From Oscillospiraceae bacterium (lineage in GTDB: Bacteria; Bacillota; Clostridia; Oscillospirales; Oscillospiraceae): a stretch of DNA of 58,132 nt. The stretch is taken from assembly GCA_015067795.1 (NCBI GenBank), contig SVLU01000011.1, positions 1 through 58,132 on the forward strand, in the 5' to 3' direction. Under the pieces are notes generated by a model, which had not been told where the DNA came from, made no database searches, and saw nothing but the letters and a program-made list of their open reading frames with translations. The position numbers and the translations under genes were made by a program. Of the stretch, positions 17,061-26,642 are shown piece by piece; within the stretch, counting starts at the first letter, position 1, and each line of letters begins with the position of its first letter.

Positions 17061-17485
17061 TCCACAGCTCCTTTCTTTTGATTTCAATTCAAAAAGGGAA
17101 ACATTCCCCAATTTAAAAAACCATTATTCATTATATCAAATTATTCGCCTTTTCTCAATACCCAACATGACACCCTGCGACAAAATTATTGGCAGTACAG
17201 GAGTAAAATGTTGTGGTTTACGGATTGAATAGAAAATAACATTCCGCTCCTGCTCCGAAAACACAAGGTCAACCCCTGTATAAGTTTACATAACTCAAAA
17301 ATATCTCTCACCTCAGAGAATTCTTACCTGAACATTTCCTTAAATTAGCTTGTTTTTTTGTATTTATTTAAATTTTTCCCTTTAATTCTTAAATCCGATG
17401 TGCTATAATATCTTTTATACTTGGAAGTATTATGTCTATTTTTAGATTTTCAATATAATCCCGGCGAAAGGCAGACTCATTTATC
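17061..17485. promoter_or_regulatory. Intergenic region between divergent recJ and secA
   Basis: This 425-bp A/T-rich gap carries no credible gene. For secA there is a TATAAT at 17404-17409 with a weak TTTAAT 17 bp upstream (17381-17386), and another TATAAT at 17454-17459 without a good -35. I could not pick a convincing minus-strand promoter for recJ. No riboswitch or attenuator was recognised. The secA ribosome site is weak (GAAAGG about 15 bp before the ATG). Confidence 0.4.
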
Positions 17486-20278
17486 ATGGCATTAAAAGGC
17501 GTTTTCAACAAGCTGTTCGGCACAAGATCCGAACGCGAACTCAAAAAAATCATTCCCATCGCAGACAAGGTTGACGCTCTTGAGGAGCAGTTCCGCAGTC
17601 TTACCGATGAAGAGCTTAAGGCTAAGACAGGTGAATTCAAGGCTCGTCTCGCCAGCGGCGAGACCCTTGACGACATTCTTCCCGAAGCATTTGCAACCGT
17701 TCGTGAAGCTGCTGACCGTGTAATCGGTCTGCGTCCGTACCGTGTGCAGATCATCGGCGGTATTGTTCTCCATCAGGGCCGTATCGCTGAAATGAAAACA
17801 GGTGAAGGCAAAACTCTTGTTGCGACCCTCCCTGCTTATCTGAACGCACTCACCGGTAACGGTGTTCATATCGTCACCGTTAACGACTACCTTGCACGCC
17901 GAGACAGCGAATGGATCGGCAAGGTTCACCGTTTCCTCGGTCTCACCGTTGGTCTTATTGTCCACGGTTTGGAAAACCATGAGCGTAAGGCAGCTTATCA
18001 GGCTGACATCACCTATGGCACCAACAACGAAATGGGCTTCGACTTCCTTCGTGACAACATGGCCATTTATAAGGACAGAATGGTTCAGCGTGGTCATGCT
18101 TTCGCCATCGTTGACGAAGTTGACTCCATTCTCATCGACGAAGCACGTACACCGCTCATCATCTCCGGTCAGGGCGACAAGTCCACCGAGCTTTACGAAA
18201 GAGCTGACCAGTTTGTTTCCCATCTGAGAAAGGCAGTTTTCGCCACAACAGATGAAAAGCAGATCATCGGTGACGACGTTGATGCCGACTACATCGTTGA
18301 CGAAAAGGCCCGCTCCGCCACCCTTACAGAAAGCGGTATCGCAAAGGCTGAGGCATTTTTCGGTCTGGAAAACCTTTCCGACCTGGAAAATTCCACCCTT
18401 TCCCATCACATTAATCAGGCTCTCAAGGCCCGCGGCATCATGAAGAAGGACGTTGACTACGTTGTCAAGGACGATCAGGTCGTCATCGTTGATGAGTTCA
18501 CCGGCCGTCTTATGTTCGGCAGACGCTACTCCGAGGGTCTGCATCAGGCAATCGAAGCCAAGGAAGGCGTTTCCGTTGAAAAGGAAAGCAAGACTCTTGC
18601 CACTATCACCTTCCAGAATTACTTCCGTCTTTACAGCAAGCTCTCCGGCATGACCGGTACTGCACTTACGGAAGAGGAAGAATTCGACACTATCTATCGT
18701 CTTGATATCGTTGAAATTCCTACCAACCGTCCTCTGGCAAGAATTGACCACAACGACATCGTATATAAAAACGACATCGGCAAAAACCACGCTATCATCA
18801 ACCAGATCGTGGAGTGTCACGAAAAGGGTCAGCCTGTTCTCGTTGGTACTGTCAGCGTTGAAAAGAGTGAATACCTCTCCTCCCTGCTGAAGAAGAGAGG
18901 CATCAAGCACAATGTTCTCAACGCAAAGAACCACGAGCGTGAAGCTGAGATCGTGGCTCAGGCAGGTAAGCTTGGTGCTGTTACCATCTCCACCAACATG
19001 GCAGGTCGTGGTACCGACATCATGCTGGGCGGCAATCCTGAATTCATGGCAAAGAGCGATATGCGTAAGGCCGGTATTCCCGATGAAATCATCGCAGAGG
19101 CAACCGGCTTTGCCGAAACCGACAATCAGGAGATCATCGACGCAAGAGAAATGTTCTCCCGCCTTATGGCAGAGCACAAGGTTGTAACCTCCGCTGAGGC
19201 TGAAAAGGTACGCGAAGCCGGCGGTCTGTTCATTCTGGGTACAGAACGTCACGAATCCAGACGTATCGACAATCAGCTCCGCGGTCGTGCAGGCCGTCAG
19301 GGTGACCCGGGTGAATCCCGCTTCTTCATCGCCATGACCGATGACATCATGCGTCTTTTCGGCTCTGACCGTATTATGGGCATGATGGACAGCATGGGCA
19401 TTGAGGATGATACGCCAATCGACCAGAAAATCCTCAGCAATTCCATCGAAAACGCTCAGAAGCGTGTTGAAAGCAAGCACTTCCAGTCCAGAAAGAACGT
19501 CCTTGAATACGACGACGTTATGAACAAGCAACGTGAGCTTATCTACGAGCAGCGCCGCAAGGTTCTGGACGGCGAGGATGTTAAGTCTTACATCCAGAGC
19601 ATGATCTTCGATGTTATCACAAAGCACGTCACCTCCATCGTTGGTGCAGGTCAGAAAATTCAGGACGAAGAACAGCTTGACGAGATAATGAAGCCATTTA
19701 TCGGCGTATTCCTTGTCAGGGGTATGTTTAAAACCGAAAACGTGATCGGTAAGATGACCGCTGAAGAGCTCATAGACACTCTGAAGAAGTTTGCCCTCAC
19801 CGTTTACGATGTTAAGGAAAAGGATCTGGGCAACATTCCCGATACCGAAACTCCGCTGATGCGTGAGCTGGAAAGAGTTGTCCTTCTCCGTGTTGTTGAC
19901 GAATACTGGATGGATCACATTGATGCAATGCACGATCTCCGCCAGGGCATCTCTCTCAGGGCATACGGCAACACCAACCCTGTCGATGCCTACAAGCAGG
20001 AGGGCTTTGATATGTTCGAGGCTATGGTAAACGGCATCAAGGAAGAGACCTCCCGCCGTGTATTCACCGCCCGTGTCAAGACCGCTGAAAACATTGAACG
20101 CAAGAGCGTCGCTCAGGCAAACGCAGTTCAGAATGTGGGCGGCCCTGCTGTAAAGCAGCCTAAGCGTTCGGTTAAAAAGCCCGGCAGAAACGATCCTTGC
20201 CCATGCGGCAAGACCAGGCCAAACGGACTTCCGATGAAGTACAAAAACTGCTGCGGCAGAGCAGGTAACGAACAGTAA
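17486..20278 (+). CDS. secA: Preprotein translocase ATPase SecA
   Basis: A 930-residue motor ATPase that drives proteins through SecYEG. Walker A is MKTGEGKT (residues 103-110), Walker B is in [16 protein letters not shown] near 210, and the NBD2 motifs [12 protein letters not shown] and [13 protein letters not shown] follow. The C-terminus carries the zinc-binding linker CPCG...CCG (NDPCPCGK, then KNCCG), which binds SecB or phospholipids and ribosomes. The length is slightly above the usual 840-900. Its stop overlaps the pgeF start (TAATG), so the two are coupled. A full-length antisense open frame is only a codon-usage shadow. Confidence 0.97.
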   Translation: MALKGVFNKLFGTRSERELKKIIPIADKVDALEEQFRSLTDEELKAKTGEFKARLASGETLDDILPEAFATVREAADRVIGLRPYRVQIIGGIVLHQGRIAEMKTGEGKTLVATLPAYLNALTGNGVHIVTVNDYLARRDSEWIGKVHRFLGLTVGLIVHGLENHERKAAYQADITYGTNNEMGFDFLRDNMAIYKDRMVQRGHAFAIVDEVDSILIDEARTPLIISGQGDKSTELYERADQFVSHLRKAVFATTDEKQIIGDDVDADYIVDEKARSATLTESGIAKAEAFFGLENLSDLENSTLSHHINQALKARGIMKKDVDYVVKDDQVVIVDEFTGRLMFGRRYSEGLHQAIEAKEGVSVEKESKTLATITFQNYFRLYSKLSGMTGTALTEEEEFDTIYRLDIVEIPTNRPLARIDHNDIVYKNDIGKNHAIINQIVECHEKGQPVLVGTVSVEKSEYLSSLLKKRGIKHNVLNAKNHEREAEIVAQAGKLGAVTISTNMAGRGTDIMLGGNPEFMAKSDMRKAGIPDEIIAEATGFAETDNQEIIDAREMFSRLMAEHKVVTSAEAEKVREAGGLFILGTERHESRRIDNQLRGRAGRQGDPGESRFFIAMTDDIMRLFGSDRIMGMMDSMGIEDDTPIDQKILSNSIENAQKRVESKHFQSRKNVLEYDDVMNKQRELIYEQRRKVLDGEDVKSYIQSMIFDVITKHVTSIVGAGQKIQDEEQLDEIMKPFIGVFLVRGMFKTENVIGKMTAEELIDTLKKFALTVYDVKEKDLGNIPDTETPLMRELERVVLLRVVDEYWMDHIDAMHDLRQGISLRAYGNTNPVDAYKQEGFDMFEAMVNGIKEETSRRVFTARVKTAENIERKSVAQANAVQNVGGPAVKQPKRSVKKPGRNDPCPCGKTRPNGLPMKYKNCCGRAGNEQ

Positions 20279-21069
20279 TGGCATTTATTTCAGTTTCCAA
20301 CAGGGACGTTGAATTCATGCGTTCCGATAATATAATCACACCCCACGGCTTCACCATCAGGCAGGGCGGTGTCAGCAAAGGGATTTTTGACAGTCTCAAT
20401 CTGGGCGTAAGCTTAGGTGACGACCCTGCTGACGTAAGAGAAAACTATCGCAGAGCAATGCTTGCTTTGGAAATGCCTCTGCACCGTCTGGTGCGTTCAA
20501 GACAGGTTCACCGTGACGATGTGCTTATTGCAAACGAGTCCCACGCTATTGATTTATACACCCCCATCCCCTACGAAGCCGATGGTCTTATCACCAATAT
20601 TCCAAACCTGCCTCTCATGGTATTCACCGCAGACTGCATCCCGGTCCTGCTCCATGACCCTGTGGGCGGTGCGATAGGTGCTGTACACTGCGGCTGGCGC
20701 AGTACGGTGATGGATATCGCCGGCAAAGCCGTCCGAATGATGGGTGAAAGCTACGGCTCAAAGCCTGAAAATATCCGTGCCGCCATCGGTGCCGGAATAA
20801 GCCTCTGCTGCTTTGAAACAGGTGAGGATGTTCCAACGGGTGTCCGAAAGGCTTTGGGCGGGGATAAGTTCATTTTCCCTAAGGAAAACGGCAAATTTAT
20901 GGTTGATCTCAAGGGCGTTGTCCGTGAGCTTCTTATCCGCTCAGGACTCACCCCGGAAAATATAGACACAAACCCCGAATGTACCGTATGTCTCCATGAT
21001 AAATACTGGTCTCACAGGTACACAAAGGGTCAAAGAGGAATACAATCTGCAGTTATAATGCTAAGATAA
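20278..21069 (+). CDS. pgeF: Peptidoglycan editing factor PgeF / purine nucleoside phosphorylase (YfiH family)
   Basis: A 263-residue multicopper-oxidase-like (DUF152/YfiH) protein. Visible motifs are FTIRQGGVSKGIFDSLNLG at the start, MVFTADCIPVLLHD, the metal-site HCGWRSTVMD near residue 140 and a terminal CTVCLHDKYWSHR with Cys and His. YfiH in E. coli prevents wrong residues in peptidoglycan precursors; other members phosphorolyse or deaminate purine nucleosides. Either could apply, and the neighbouring cytidine deaminase fits a nucleoside role. It starts within the secA stop (1-bp overlap) and ends 2 bp before the lipoprotein gene. Confidence 0.85.
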   Translation: MAFISVSNRDVEFMRSDNIITPHGFTIRQGGVSKGIFDSLNLGVSLGDDPADVRENYRRAMLALEMPLHRLVRSRQVHRDDVLIANESHAIDLYTPIPYEADGLITNIPNLPLMVFTADCIPVLLHDPVGGAIGAVHCGWRSTVMDIAGKAVRMMGESYGSKPENIRAAIGAGISLCCFETGEDVPTGVRKALGGDKFIFPKENGKFMVDLKGVVRELLIRSGLTPENIDTNPECTVCLHDKYWSHRYTKGQRGIQSAVIMLR

Positions 21070-21071
21070 GT

Positions 21072-22673
21072 ATGAAATATAAGCTTTTTAAAATTACGGC
21101 CATGCTTCTTGCGATGTCTCTTCTTCTCACAGGCTGCGGTTACTCCGCCATAGGCTCCGAGGAGGAGAAAGAACCCTCCGAAACGGAAGATGAAGTATAC
21201 GACCGTTACACCTCGGTAACCTCTCTTGAGGGCGAGGTCACAAATCCAAAGGACGACAAATTCACCCTCTGCTGGATAAAGTCCAAAACTCTTAATCCGT
21301 TCAGCAATATGATCGGTGAAAACGAGGCTGTCAGCTCTCTTATGTACGAGGGATTGTTCACAATCAATCCCGACTTCGAGGCTGTGCCATGCCTTTGCAC
21401 AGGCTACTCCGTAAGCGACCTGACCTATACATTTACAATTAAAACAAACGTCACCTTCCACGACGGCAAGTCTCTGACGGCGAAAGACGTCAGCTACTCC
21501 ATCGTCCGCGCTATGGAGAGTGATCGCTTCTCCTCCCGCCTTCAGTGCATCAGCAGCGTAAACACAGTTGACGAGCATACTCTTGAGGTTGTGGTAAAGG
21601 AAAAGAATTACACTCTCCCCACCCTCCTTGACATTCCCGTGGTGCAGAGCGGCACTGCTGATGACAGCATCCCAATGGGCACAGGCCCTTATGTTTACAA
21701 CCGTGGTACTGATACCATCGAACCTTTCCTGACGGAATATCTCGCTTACAGAGATAACCTGCCCGTTGACAAGATCTATCTTTATGATATTTCCGATATC
21801 GAGCCTGATGTTGCAATGTCTCAGCGGAAGGTGGATCTCGTTCTCCACAACCCACTCACAGACTCCCTTGATGTGTGCATTGACCACGCGGCTCTTTATT
21901 ACGACACAACGGTACTGCAATTTGTGGGCTTCGATACTGCCGACCCTCTTTTCTCCGACTCTGAGGTCAGAAGAGCAATGAGCCACCTGATAAACAGAGA
22001 GCTTATTGTAAGCGAGGTTTTTAACGGCATGGCAACGACCGCTCCCCTTGTTCTCAGTCCCAATGCACCGGGCTATGAGGATATGTCGGAAACATATTCC
22101 TCCTATTCCCCTCAGACCTTTTCTTCAATTCTGAATGCCAAGGGTGCTGTTGACTCTGACGGTGACGGTTGGCTTGAGCTTAACGGCAACACAATTTCCA
22201 TCACCTTTATCGTCTGCAATGATGATAATTATAAGGTGGAAGCCGCTGAAAAGATCACCTCCGCTCTTACAAGCGTTGGTATTAAAGTAAGGCTCAGGGC
22301 TCTTTCCCATGAGGATTATCTTTACGCTCTGAATCAGCGTGACTTCGGTATGTATTACGCGGAAGTCCGGCTTCCTGCAAACTTCGACCTTTCCGAAATC
22401 ATCGGCATTGGCGGAAGCGTGAATTACGGCTCATATACAGCCTACGACGAGGCTCTTGCGGCATATCTTGCAGCGGAGAACTCCGAGCAGAAGAACACTG
22501 CTGCCAAAGAGCTTTGCAGATTTGTTTACGAAAAATCACCCATCGTCCCCATCTGCTACAACAGAAATGCCATTGCGGTTTCCCGCACTGAGGTTAGAGG
22601 GGCAAATCCAGGCCAGCAGTATCTGTTTTGGGATCTTGCAAAATGGACAATCAGTTTTGAACAGGAGGATTAA
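21072..22673 (+). CDS. Peptide/solute-binding lipoprotein (SBP family 5)
   Basis: A 533-residue extracellular binding protein for an ABC importer of the OppA/DppA type. The N-terminus is a lipoprotein signal: basic MKYKLFK, a hydrophobic stretch and the lipobox LLTGC, with Cys about residue 22 as the anchor. The mature protein shows the family-5 pattern LMYEGLFTINPDFEAVPCL, VTFHDGKSLTAKDVSYSI, and a C-terminal YNRNAIAVS. No permease or ATPase genes are adjacent, so it must work with components encoded elsewhere. It sits 2 bp after pgeF and 3 bp before cdd. Confidence 0.88.
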   Translation: MKYKLFKITAMLLAMSLLLTGCGYSAIGSEEEKEPSETEDEVYDRYTSVTSLEGEVTNPKDDKFTLCWIKSKTLNPFSNMIGENEAVSSLMYEGLFTINPDFEAVPCLCTGYSVSDLTYTFTIKTNVTFHDGKSLTAKDVSYSIVRAMESDRFSSRLQCISSVNTVDEHTLEVVVKEKNYTLPTLLDIPVVQSGTADDSIPMGTGPYVYNRGTDTIEPFLTEYLAYRDNLPVDKIYLYDISDIEPDVAMSQRKVDLVLHNPLTDSLDVCIDHAALYYDTTVLQFVGFDTADPLFSDSEVRRAMSHLINRELIVSEVFNGMATTAPLVLSPNAPGYEDMSETYSSYSPQTFSSILNAKGAVDSDGDGWLELNGNTISITFIVCNDDNYKVEAAEKITSALTSVGIKVRLRALSHEDYLYALNQRDFGMYYAEVRLPANFDLSEIIGIGGSVNYGSYTAYDEALAAYLAAENSEQKNTAAKELCRFVYEKSPIVPICYNRNAIAVSRTEVRGANPGQQYLFWDLAKWTISFEQED

Positions 22674-22676
22674 GCT

Positions 22677-23069
22677 ATGACAGACAGAGAGCTTATCAAC
22701 ACCGCCAGAGAAGCTATGAAAAATGCCTACGTTCCCTATTCCAGACTCCCTGTTGGTGCTGCTCTGGAATGTGAGGACGGCGTTGTAGTCACAGGGTGCA
22801 ATGTGGAAAACGCCGCATTCGGCTCCTCCGTCTGTGCCGAACAGACAGCCGTCTGCAAGGCTGTATCCTCAGGTCGTCGTCGTTTCCGCAGGATAGCCAT
22901 CGTTGCAAACAGCAAGAACTACTACTATCCCTGCGGCAACTGCCGACAGTTTTTAAACGAGTTCGCTCCGAATATCGAGATTCTCTCCGTAAGAGGCGAC
23001 GGCAGATATGTAAGCTATCGGTTATCCGATCTCTATCCAAAGCCATACATAAGCGAGCTTAACCTGTAA
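22677..23069 (+). CDS. cdd: Cytidine deaminase
   Basis: A 130-residue homotetrameric-type enzyme that converts cytidine and deoxycytidine to uridine forms for pyrimidine salvage. Zinc ligands are Cys53 with catalytic Glu55 in CAEQTA, and Cys86 and Cys89 in YPCGNCRQF. The usual form is CAERTA; the R-to-Q change at residue 56 is noted but the catalytic Glu is intact. The N-terminal AYVPYSRLPVGAAL and NVENAAFG substrate loops are conserved. It is the last gene of the secA-pgeF-lipoprotein-cdd string. No clear terminator follows before the convergent gene at 23111. Confidence 0.95.
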   Translation: MTDRELINTAREAMKNAYVPYSRLPVGAALECEDGVVVTGCNVENAAFGSSVCAEQTAVCKAVSSGRRRFRRIAIVANSKNYYYPCGNCRQFLNEFAPNIEILSVRGDGRYVSYRLSDLYPKPYISELNL

Positions 23070-23110
23070 ATCCATCGCTGAGAGTGCTTTGCTCACGGTA
23101 ATATTTCACA

Positions 23111-23581
23111 TTATCCTATGATTTTCCGTATAATTTCCTCAATTTTTCTGATATGAGCGCGTTCTTCCGGCACAAAACTCTTGCAAATCTGTGAAATATT
23201 TGTTATTCTTGTGTCCGCGCTTGCGGTCTCATAGCCTTCGGCACTTTTTATCTCCGATTGATGGCGTGATCTCAGCATCGCAAGCATACCCTGCTGTTTG
23301 ACAACAGGCTTTTTGGGTCGGTAGCTGTCCCCTGTGAGAAGGAAATATGCAGACTGGAGCATTCTCAGGTGCTTCTGCTCATCTCCTGACATCGCCATAA
23401 AGGCATTGGCATTTTTTCGGAGCGTACATTTTTGGGCTAACGCTTGATAATACGCCGCTGCCTCCGCCTCCTTATCCATGAAGAACCGCAGGCGTGAAGC
23501 TTCGTCCATGGGCTTTTCAGGTACTTTGTCCTGCATTACTCTGTCCCATACGGTTTCAAAGCCATCAAAATTTCTATCCAT
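23111..23581 (-). CDS. Ferritin-like domain protein (rubrerythrin-related)
   Basis: A 156-residue four-helix protein. Candidate diiron ligands follow the ferritin-like pattern: E in MDKEAEAAAYYQAL (near residue 33), ExxH in GDEQKHLRML (near 68), E in HQSEIKSAEGYE (near 110) and ExxH in PEERAHIRKIEEI (near 141). Such proteins detoxify peroxide or store iron in anaerobes. There is no C-terminal rubredoxin domain, so it is not a canonical rubrerythrin. It is transcribed alone on the minus strand between cdd and rsmE. ATG at 23581 lies after GAAAGG. Confidence 0.75.
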   Translation of the reverse strand: MDRNFDGFETVWDRVMQDKVPEKPMDEASRLRFFMDKEAEAAAYYQALAQKCTLRKNANAFMAMSGDEQKHLRMLQSAYFLLTGDSYRPKKPVVKQQGMLAMLRSRHQSEIKSAEGYETASADTRITNISQICKSFVPEERAHIRKIEEIIRKIIG

Positions 23582-23613
23582 ATCATTTAACCCTTTCTAA
23601 AAAAATTCAATTC

Positions 23614-23690
23614 GTCCGCTTTAGCGGACACCACAACTCTTCACTATTCTCTTTTCACTCTTCACTGAAAAGAAACGGAGTTTCTTTTCA
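23614..23690. repeat. Palindromic and dispersed repeat patch
   Basis: Two perfect hairpins: GTCCGC/GCGGAC around TTTA (23614-23629), and TGAAAAGAAAC with its complement around GGA (23666-23690). Between them is a CTCTTCACT-rich stretch that recurs almost unchanged near 35060-35100. It separates two divergent genes and may hold their promoters, but I see no good hexamers. Confidence 0.65.
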
Positions 23691-23723
23691 TCCTATGCCT
23701 GAACACGAAAGGATGAGCCACAG

Positions 23724-24461
23724 ATGGCAAGATTTTTCATAACCGCATCCAATCTCTTCGGCGGTATCGCCTATCTCTCTTCGGCGGAACTTGAGCACAT
23801 CAAGGTTCTCAGGCTGCGCCAAGGTGAGATTTTCACCGTTTGCGACGGCAGCGGTAACGACTATACCTGCTCCCTTGCAAAAACAGACTCCGGCGAGCTT
23901 TGCGGTAAGATAATCGAAACAAAGCCTTCTCTTGGTGAACCAACCGTGAAGGTCACCGTTTATGCGGCACTTGCCAAGGGTGACAAGAACGAGACTGTCA
24001 TCCAGAAGTGCGTTGAGCTTGGTGCTCACGATATCGTTATCTTTCCATCGGCAAGATGTGTTGCACGTCTGAACGGCGACTCCGCCGTTGTCAAAAAGAC
24101 CGACCGCTGGCAGAAAATAGCTATGGAAGCTGCAAAGCAGTCCGGCCGCGGGATAATCCCAAAGGTCCGTTATGTGGACTCCTTCGGTGAAGCTGTGGCG
24201 CTGGCAGTAAGTGCAGAGCTTCCGTTGTTCCTCTATGAAAACGAGGATAAGCTCAGTATACATACCGCAATCACCGAAAAGCCTGATGTAAAGACTATTT
24301 CCGTCTTTACAGGCCCTGAGGGCGGCTTTGAGGAAAGCGAAGCGGCCTACGCCGTGGAACAGGGAATGCTGTCTGTCACACTTGGTCCCCGTATTCTCCG
24401 ATGCGAGACCGCTCCCATGTGTGCTGTGACAGCCGCTATGCTCCTTACCGGCAACCTTTAA
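23724..24461 (+). CDS. rsmE: 16S rRNA (uracil1498-N3)-methyltransferase RsmE
   Basis: A 245-residue SPOUT methyltransferase for U1498 of 16S rRNA. The N-terminal PUA-like domain opens with MARFFITASNLFGG; the SAM knot motifs are LALAKGDKNE-like AALAKGDKNETVIQK near residue 80, FTGPEGGFEESE near 193, and LGPRILRCETAP near 222. The length fits the family (about 245). ATG at 23724 follows AAGGATGAG. It ends 31 bp before glgB on the same strand, so it may be co-transcribed with the glycogen operon. Confidence 0.95.
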   Translation: MARFFITASNLFGGIAYLSSAELEHIKVLRLRQGEIFTVCDGSGNDYTCSLAKTDSGELCGKIIETKPSLGEPTVKVTVYAALAKGDKNETVIQKCVELGAHDIVIFPSARCVARLNGDSAVVKKTDRWQKIAMEAAKQSGRGIIPKVRYVDSFGEAVALAVSAELPLFLYENEDKLSIHTAITEKPDVKTISVFTGPEGGFEESEAAYAVEQGMLSVTLGPRILRCETAPMCAVTAAMLLTGNL

Positions 24462-24492
24462 TATCGCAATCCTTCTTTAATTGGAGATATAT

Positions 24493-26391
24493 ATGAGAAA
24501 CTATCATAAACCCACGGATTATGAGATGTACCTGTTTAATCAAGGGACATTTCATAATTGCCACTCCAGGTTCGGTGCCCATGCCGTGAAAAACGGTACT
24601 GACTTCACAGTCTGGGTTCCCAATGCAAAGAGTGTTCGTGTGGCGGGCAGCTTCAACGACTGGAACAGGGATGAATATTTCCTTGAGCCTATGGCAACCG
24701 GTGGTGTTTGGTATGGCTTTGTCCCGGGTGCGGTTGAGGGTGATACATATAAATATATCATCGAGACCGACACAGGCGAGCTGCTGTACAAGGCCGACCC
24801 TGTTGCATTTTCTTCCCAGGTTCGTCCCGAAACGGCATCGGTCATAACAAAGCTTGCCGGCTATCGCTGGTCTGACGGGCAGTGGCTGAAAAACAGAGCC
24901 GCCGCAGATCATTTCAAAAAGCCTCTCAACATCTACGAGGTTCATCTGGGCTCATGGAAAAAGCCGGATAAGGATGATCCCTATTCCGTATACGGTTATC
25001 GGCAGCTTGCCGATATGCTGCTCCCCTATGTTACCCACATGGGCTACACTCATGTTGAGCTTATGCCCATCACGGAGCATCCCTTCGATGGCTCCTGGGG
25101 CTATCAGGCAACCGGTTATTTCGCCCCTTCAAGCCGCTACGGCTCACCAAAGGATCTGAAACATCTTATAAACAAGTTCCATCGCGCCGGAATAGGCGTT
25201 ATAATGGACTGGGTACCGGGTCACTTCTGTCGTGACGCTCACGGCCTTGGACGTATGAACGGGCATATGCTCTACGAAAATTACGACCATCAGCAGTGGG
25301 GTACCTACCGCTTTGACTTTGGCCGTCCTGAGGTTAAAAGCTTCCTGATGTCCTCCGCCAAATACTGGCTGGAGCAGTATCACATTGACGGTTTCAGAGT
25401 TGGCGGTGTCTCAAGTATGCTGTATCTCAATTTTGGGGTGGAAAATCCTTCGGAAAAGAGATATAATAAGTATGGTAGCGAGCATGATCCCGAAGCCATC
25501 GAATTTCTCAGGGATTTCAACAGGATGGTTGGCGAGGAATTTCCCGGTGTTTTCACCGTTGCTGAAGAAAGCTCAGGCTGGCCTCTTGTCACATATCCAC
25601 CTGAAGAAGGAGGCCTCGGCTTCCACTACAAGTGGGATATGGGCTGGATGAACGATACACTTAAATATTGTAAGGTGGATTTCCCTCACAGAAGGGATAC
25701 TCACAATCTCCTTACAAGCTCAACAGGCTATCAGTTCTCCGACAATTATATACTCCCCCTTTCCCATGACGAGGTAGTCCACGGTAAGCTGTCCCTTATC
25801 GGCAGAATGCCGGGGGATTACAGTCAGAAGTTCGCAGGGCTTAGACTTCTGAATATGTATCAGATGTGCCGCCCGGGCGGAAAGCTTAATTTCATGGGCA
25901 GCGAATTCGGTCAGTTTATCGAATGGCGTTACTATGAATCTCTGGAATGGTTCCTGCTGGACTACGACAGTCACCGTCAGGTCAGGGAATTTGTCCGTGA
26001 TATGAACAGGATCTACACGGCTGAACGCTCCCTTTGGGGTGACAGCTACTCTTCCTGCGGGTTTAAATGGCTGGACGCTGACAACAGTCGTCAGAGCGTT
26101 CTGAGCTTTATTCGTTCCTGTGACGATGATTTCACGGTAATACTGCTTAATATGTGCCCCAACAGCTACGAAAAATACCGTATCGGTGTTCCCTGTATGG
26201 GCACTTATAAGGAAATAATAAATTCCAATGCCGTTAAATATGGCGGCAGCGGTCTTGTGAATGACGGTATTCTGACAGCAGAGGAAATTCCGATGCACGG
26301 TCAGCCGTATTCCATTGAACTGAGCCTGCCGCCTCTCAGCGGTACGCTTATTAAACCGATTGAACTTATCGAATCGGTCACCAAATCTTAA
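24493..26391 (+). CDS. glgB: 1,4-alpha-glucan branching enzyme (GlgB) with Gly in place of the catalytic nucleophile
   Basis: A 632-residue GH13_8-type protein, missing the long N-terminal module of E. coli GlgB but with the CBM48 (TDFTVWVPNAKSVRVAGSFN) and the barrel. Conserved region I is MDWVPGHFCRDAHG, region III has the acid/base Glu358 in TVAEESS, and region IV is His425-Asp426 in LPLSHDEVVHG. In region II, family members read DGxRVDAV; here residues 299-306 are DGFRVGGV, so the Asp nucleophile is Gly304 (GGC, 25402-25404). A single base change from GAC would explain it. Without the nucleophile, glucan branching should fail, so this may be a pseudoenzyme, a scaffold, or a recent mutation. 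ATG at 24493 follows TTGGAG. Confidence 0.9.
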   Translation: MRNYHKPTDYEMYLFNQGTFHNCHSRFGAHAVKNGTDFTVWVPNAKSVRVAGSFNDWNRDEYFLEPMATGGVWYGFVPGAVEGDTYKYIIETDTGELLYKADPVAFSSQVRPETASVITKLAGYRWSDGQWLKNRAAADHFKKPLNIYEVHLGSWKKPDKDDPYSVYGYRQLADMLLPYVTHMGYTHVELMPITEHPFDGSWGYQATGYFAPSSRYGSPKDLKHLINKFHRAGIGVIMDWVPGHFCRDAHGLGRMNGHMLYENYDHQQWGTYRFDFGRPEVKSFLMSSAKYWLEQYHIDGFRVGGVSSMLYLNFGVENPSEKRYNKYGSEHDPEAIEFLRDFNRMVGEEFPGVFTVAEESSGWPLVTYPPEEGGLGFHYKWDMGWMNDTLKYCKVDFPHRRDTHNLLTSSTGYQFSDNYILPLSHDEVVHGKLSLIGRMPGDYSQKFAGLRLLNMYQMCRPGGKLNFMGSEFGQFIEWRYYESLEWFLLDYDSHRQVREFVRDMNRIYTAERSLWGDSYSSCGFKWLDADNSRQSVLSFIRSCDDDFTVILLNMCPNSYEKYRIGVPCMGTYKEIINSNAVKYGGSGLVNDGILTAEEIPMHGQPYSIELSLPPLSGTLIKPIELIESVTKS

Positions 26392-26402
26392 CAGTTGCCA
26401 CC

Positions 26403-26480
26403 TGTCATCGCGAGGCTCGGTACGAGCCGTGGCGATCTTACTCTGAAGATTCCCACGTCGCTTCGCTCCTCGGAATGACA
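26403..26480. mobile_element. MITE-like element between glgB and glgP
   Basis: A 78-bp element with imperfect terminal inverted repeats: TGTCATCGCGAGG at the left and CCTCGGAATGACA at the right (11 of 13 complementary). It contains an inner hairpin GGCTCG/CGAGCC. I see no open frame in it. Confidence 0.65.
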
Positions 26481-26553
26481 TGGGAGGAAAACTTCGCTCC
26501 TCGGAATGACATGGGAGGAAAACTTCGCTCCTCGGAATGACAGGGAGGGAAAG
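26461..26553 (+). repeat. Three tandem 31-bp repeats
   Basis: Units start at 26461, 26492 and 26523, each beginning CTTCGCTCCTCGGAATGACA, with a degenerate fourth start at 26554. The first unit begins inside the right end of the MITE-like element, so this end has been tandemly amplified. A hairpin GCATCAG/CTGATGC follows at 26581-26597. Confidence 0.85.
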
Positions 26554-26642
26554 CTTCGCTCCCGGTGGTAACAGAAAAACGCATCAGCTTCTGATGCACT
26601 TAAAAATGCTAAATCTTATAGAAATTGAGGATAATGTATAGT

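Noticed and set aside
17061-17485. Possible riboswitch or SecM/VemP-type leader before secA
   Set aside because: I found no conserved riboswitch core, and no short frame with a ribosome site ending near secA.
17492-20284. A 930-codon open frame antisense to the whole of secA
   Set aside because: It mirrors secA codon by codon, has no ribosome site, and its product has the Cys/Val-rich composition of a reverse-complement shadow. It is caused by the codon bias of secA.
26403-26560. Possible CRISPR array from the 31-bp repeats
   Set aside because: The units are directly tandem without unique spacers and there are no cas genes nearby.
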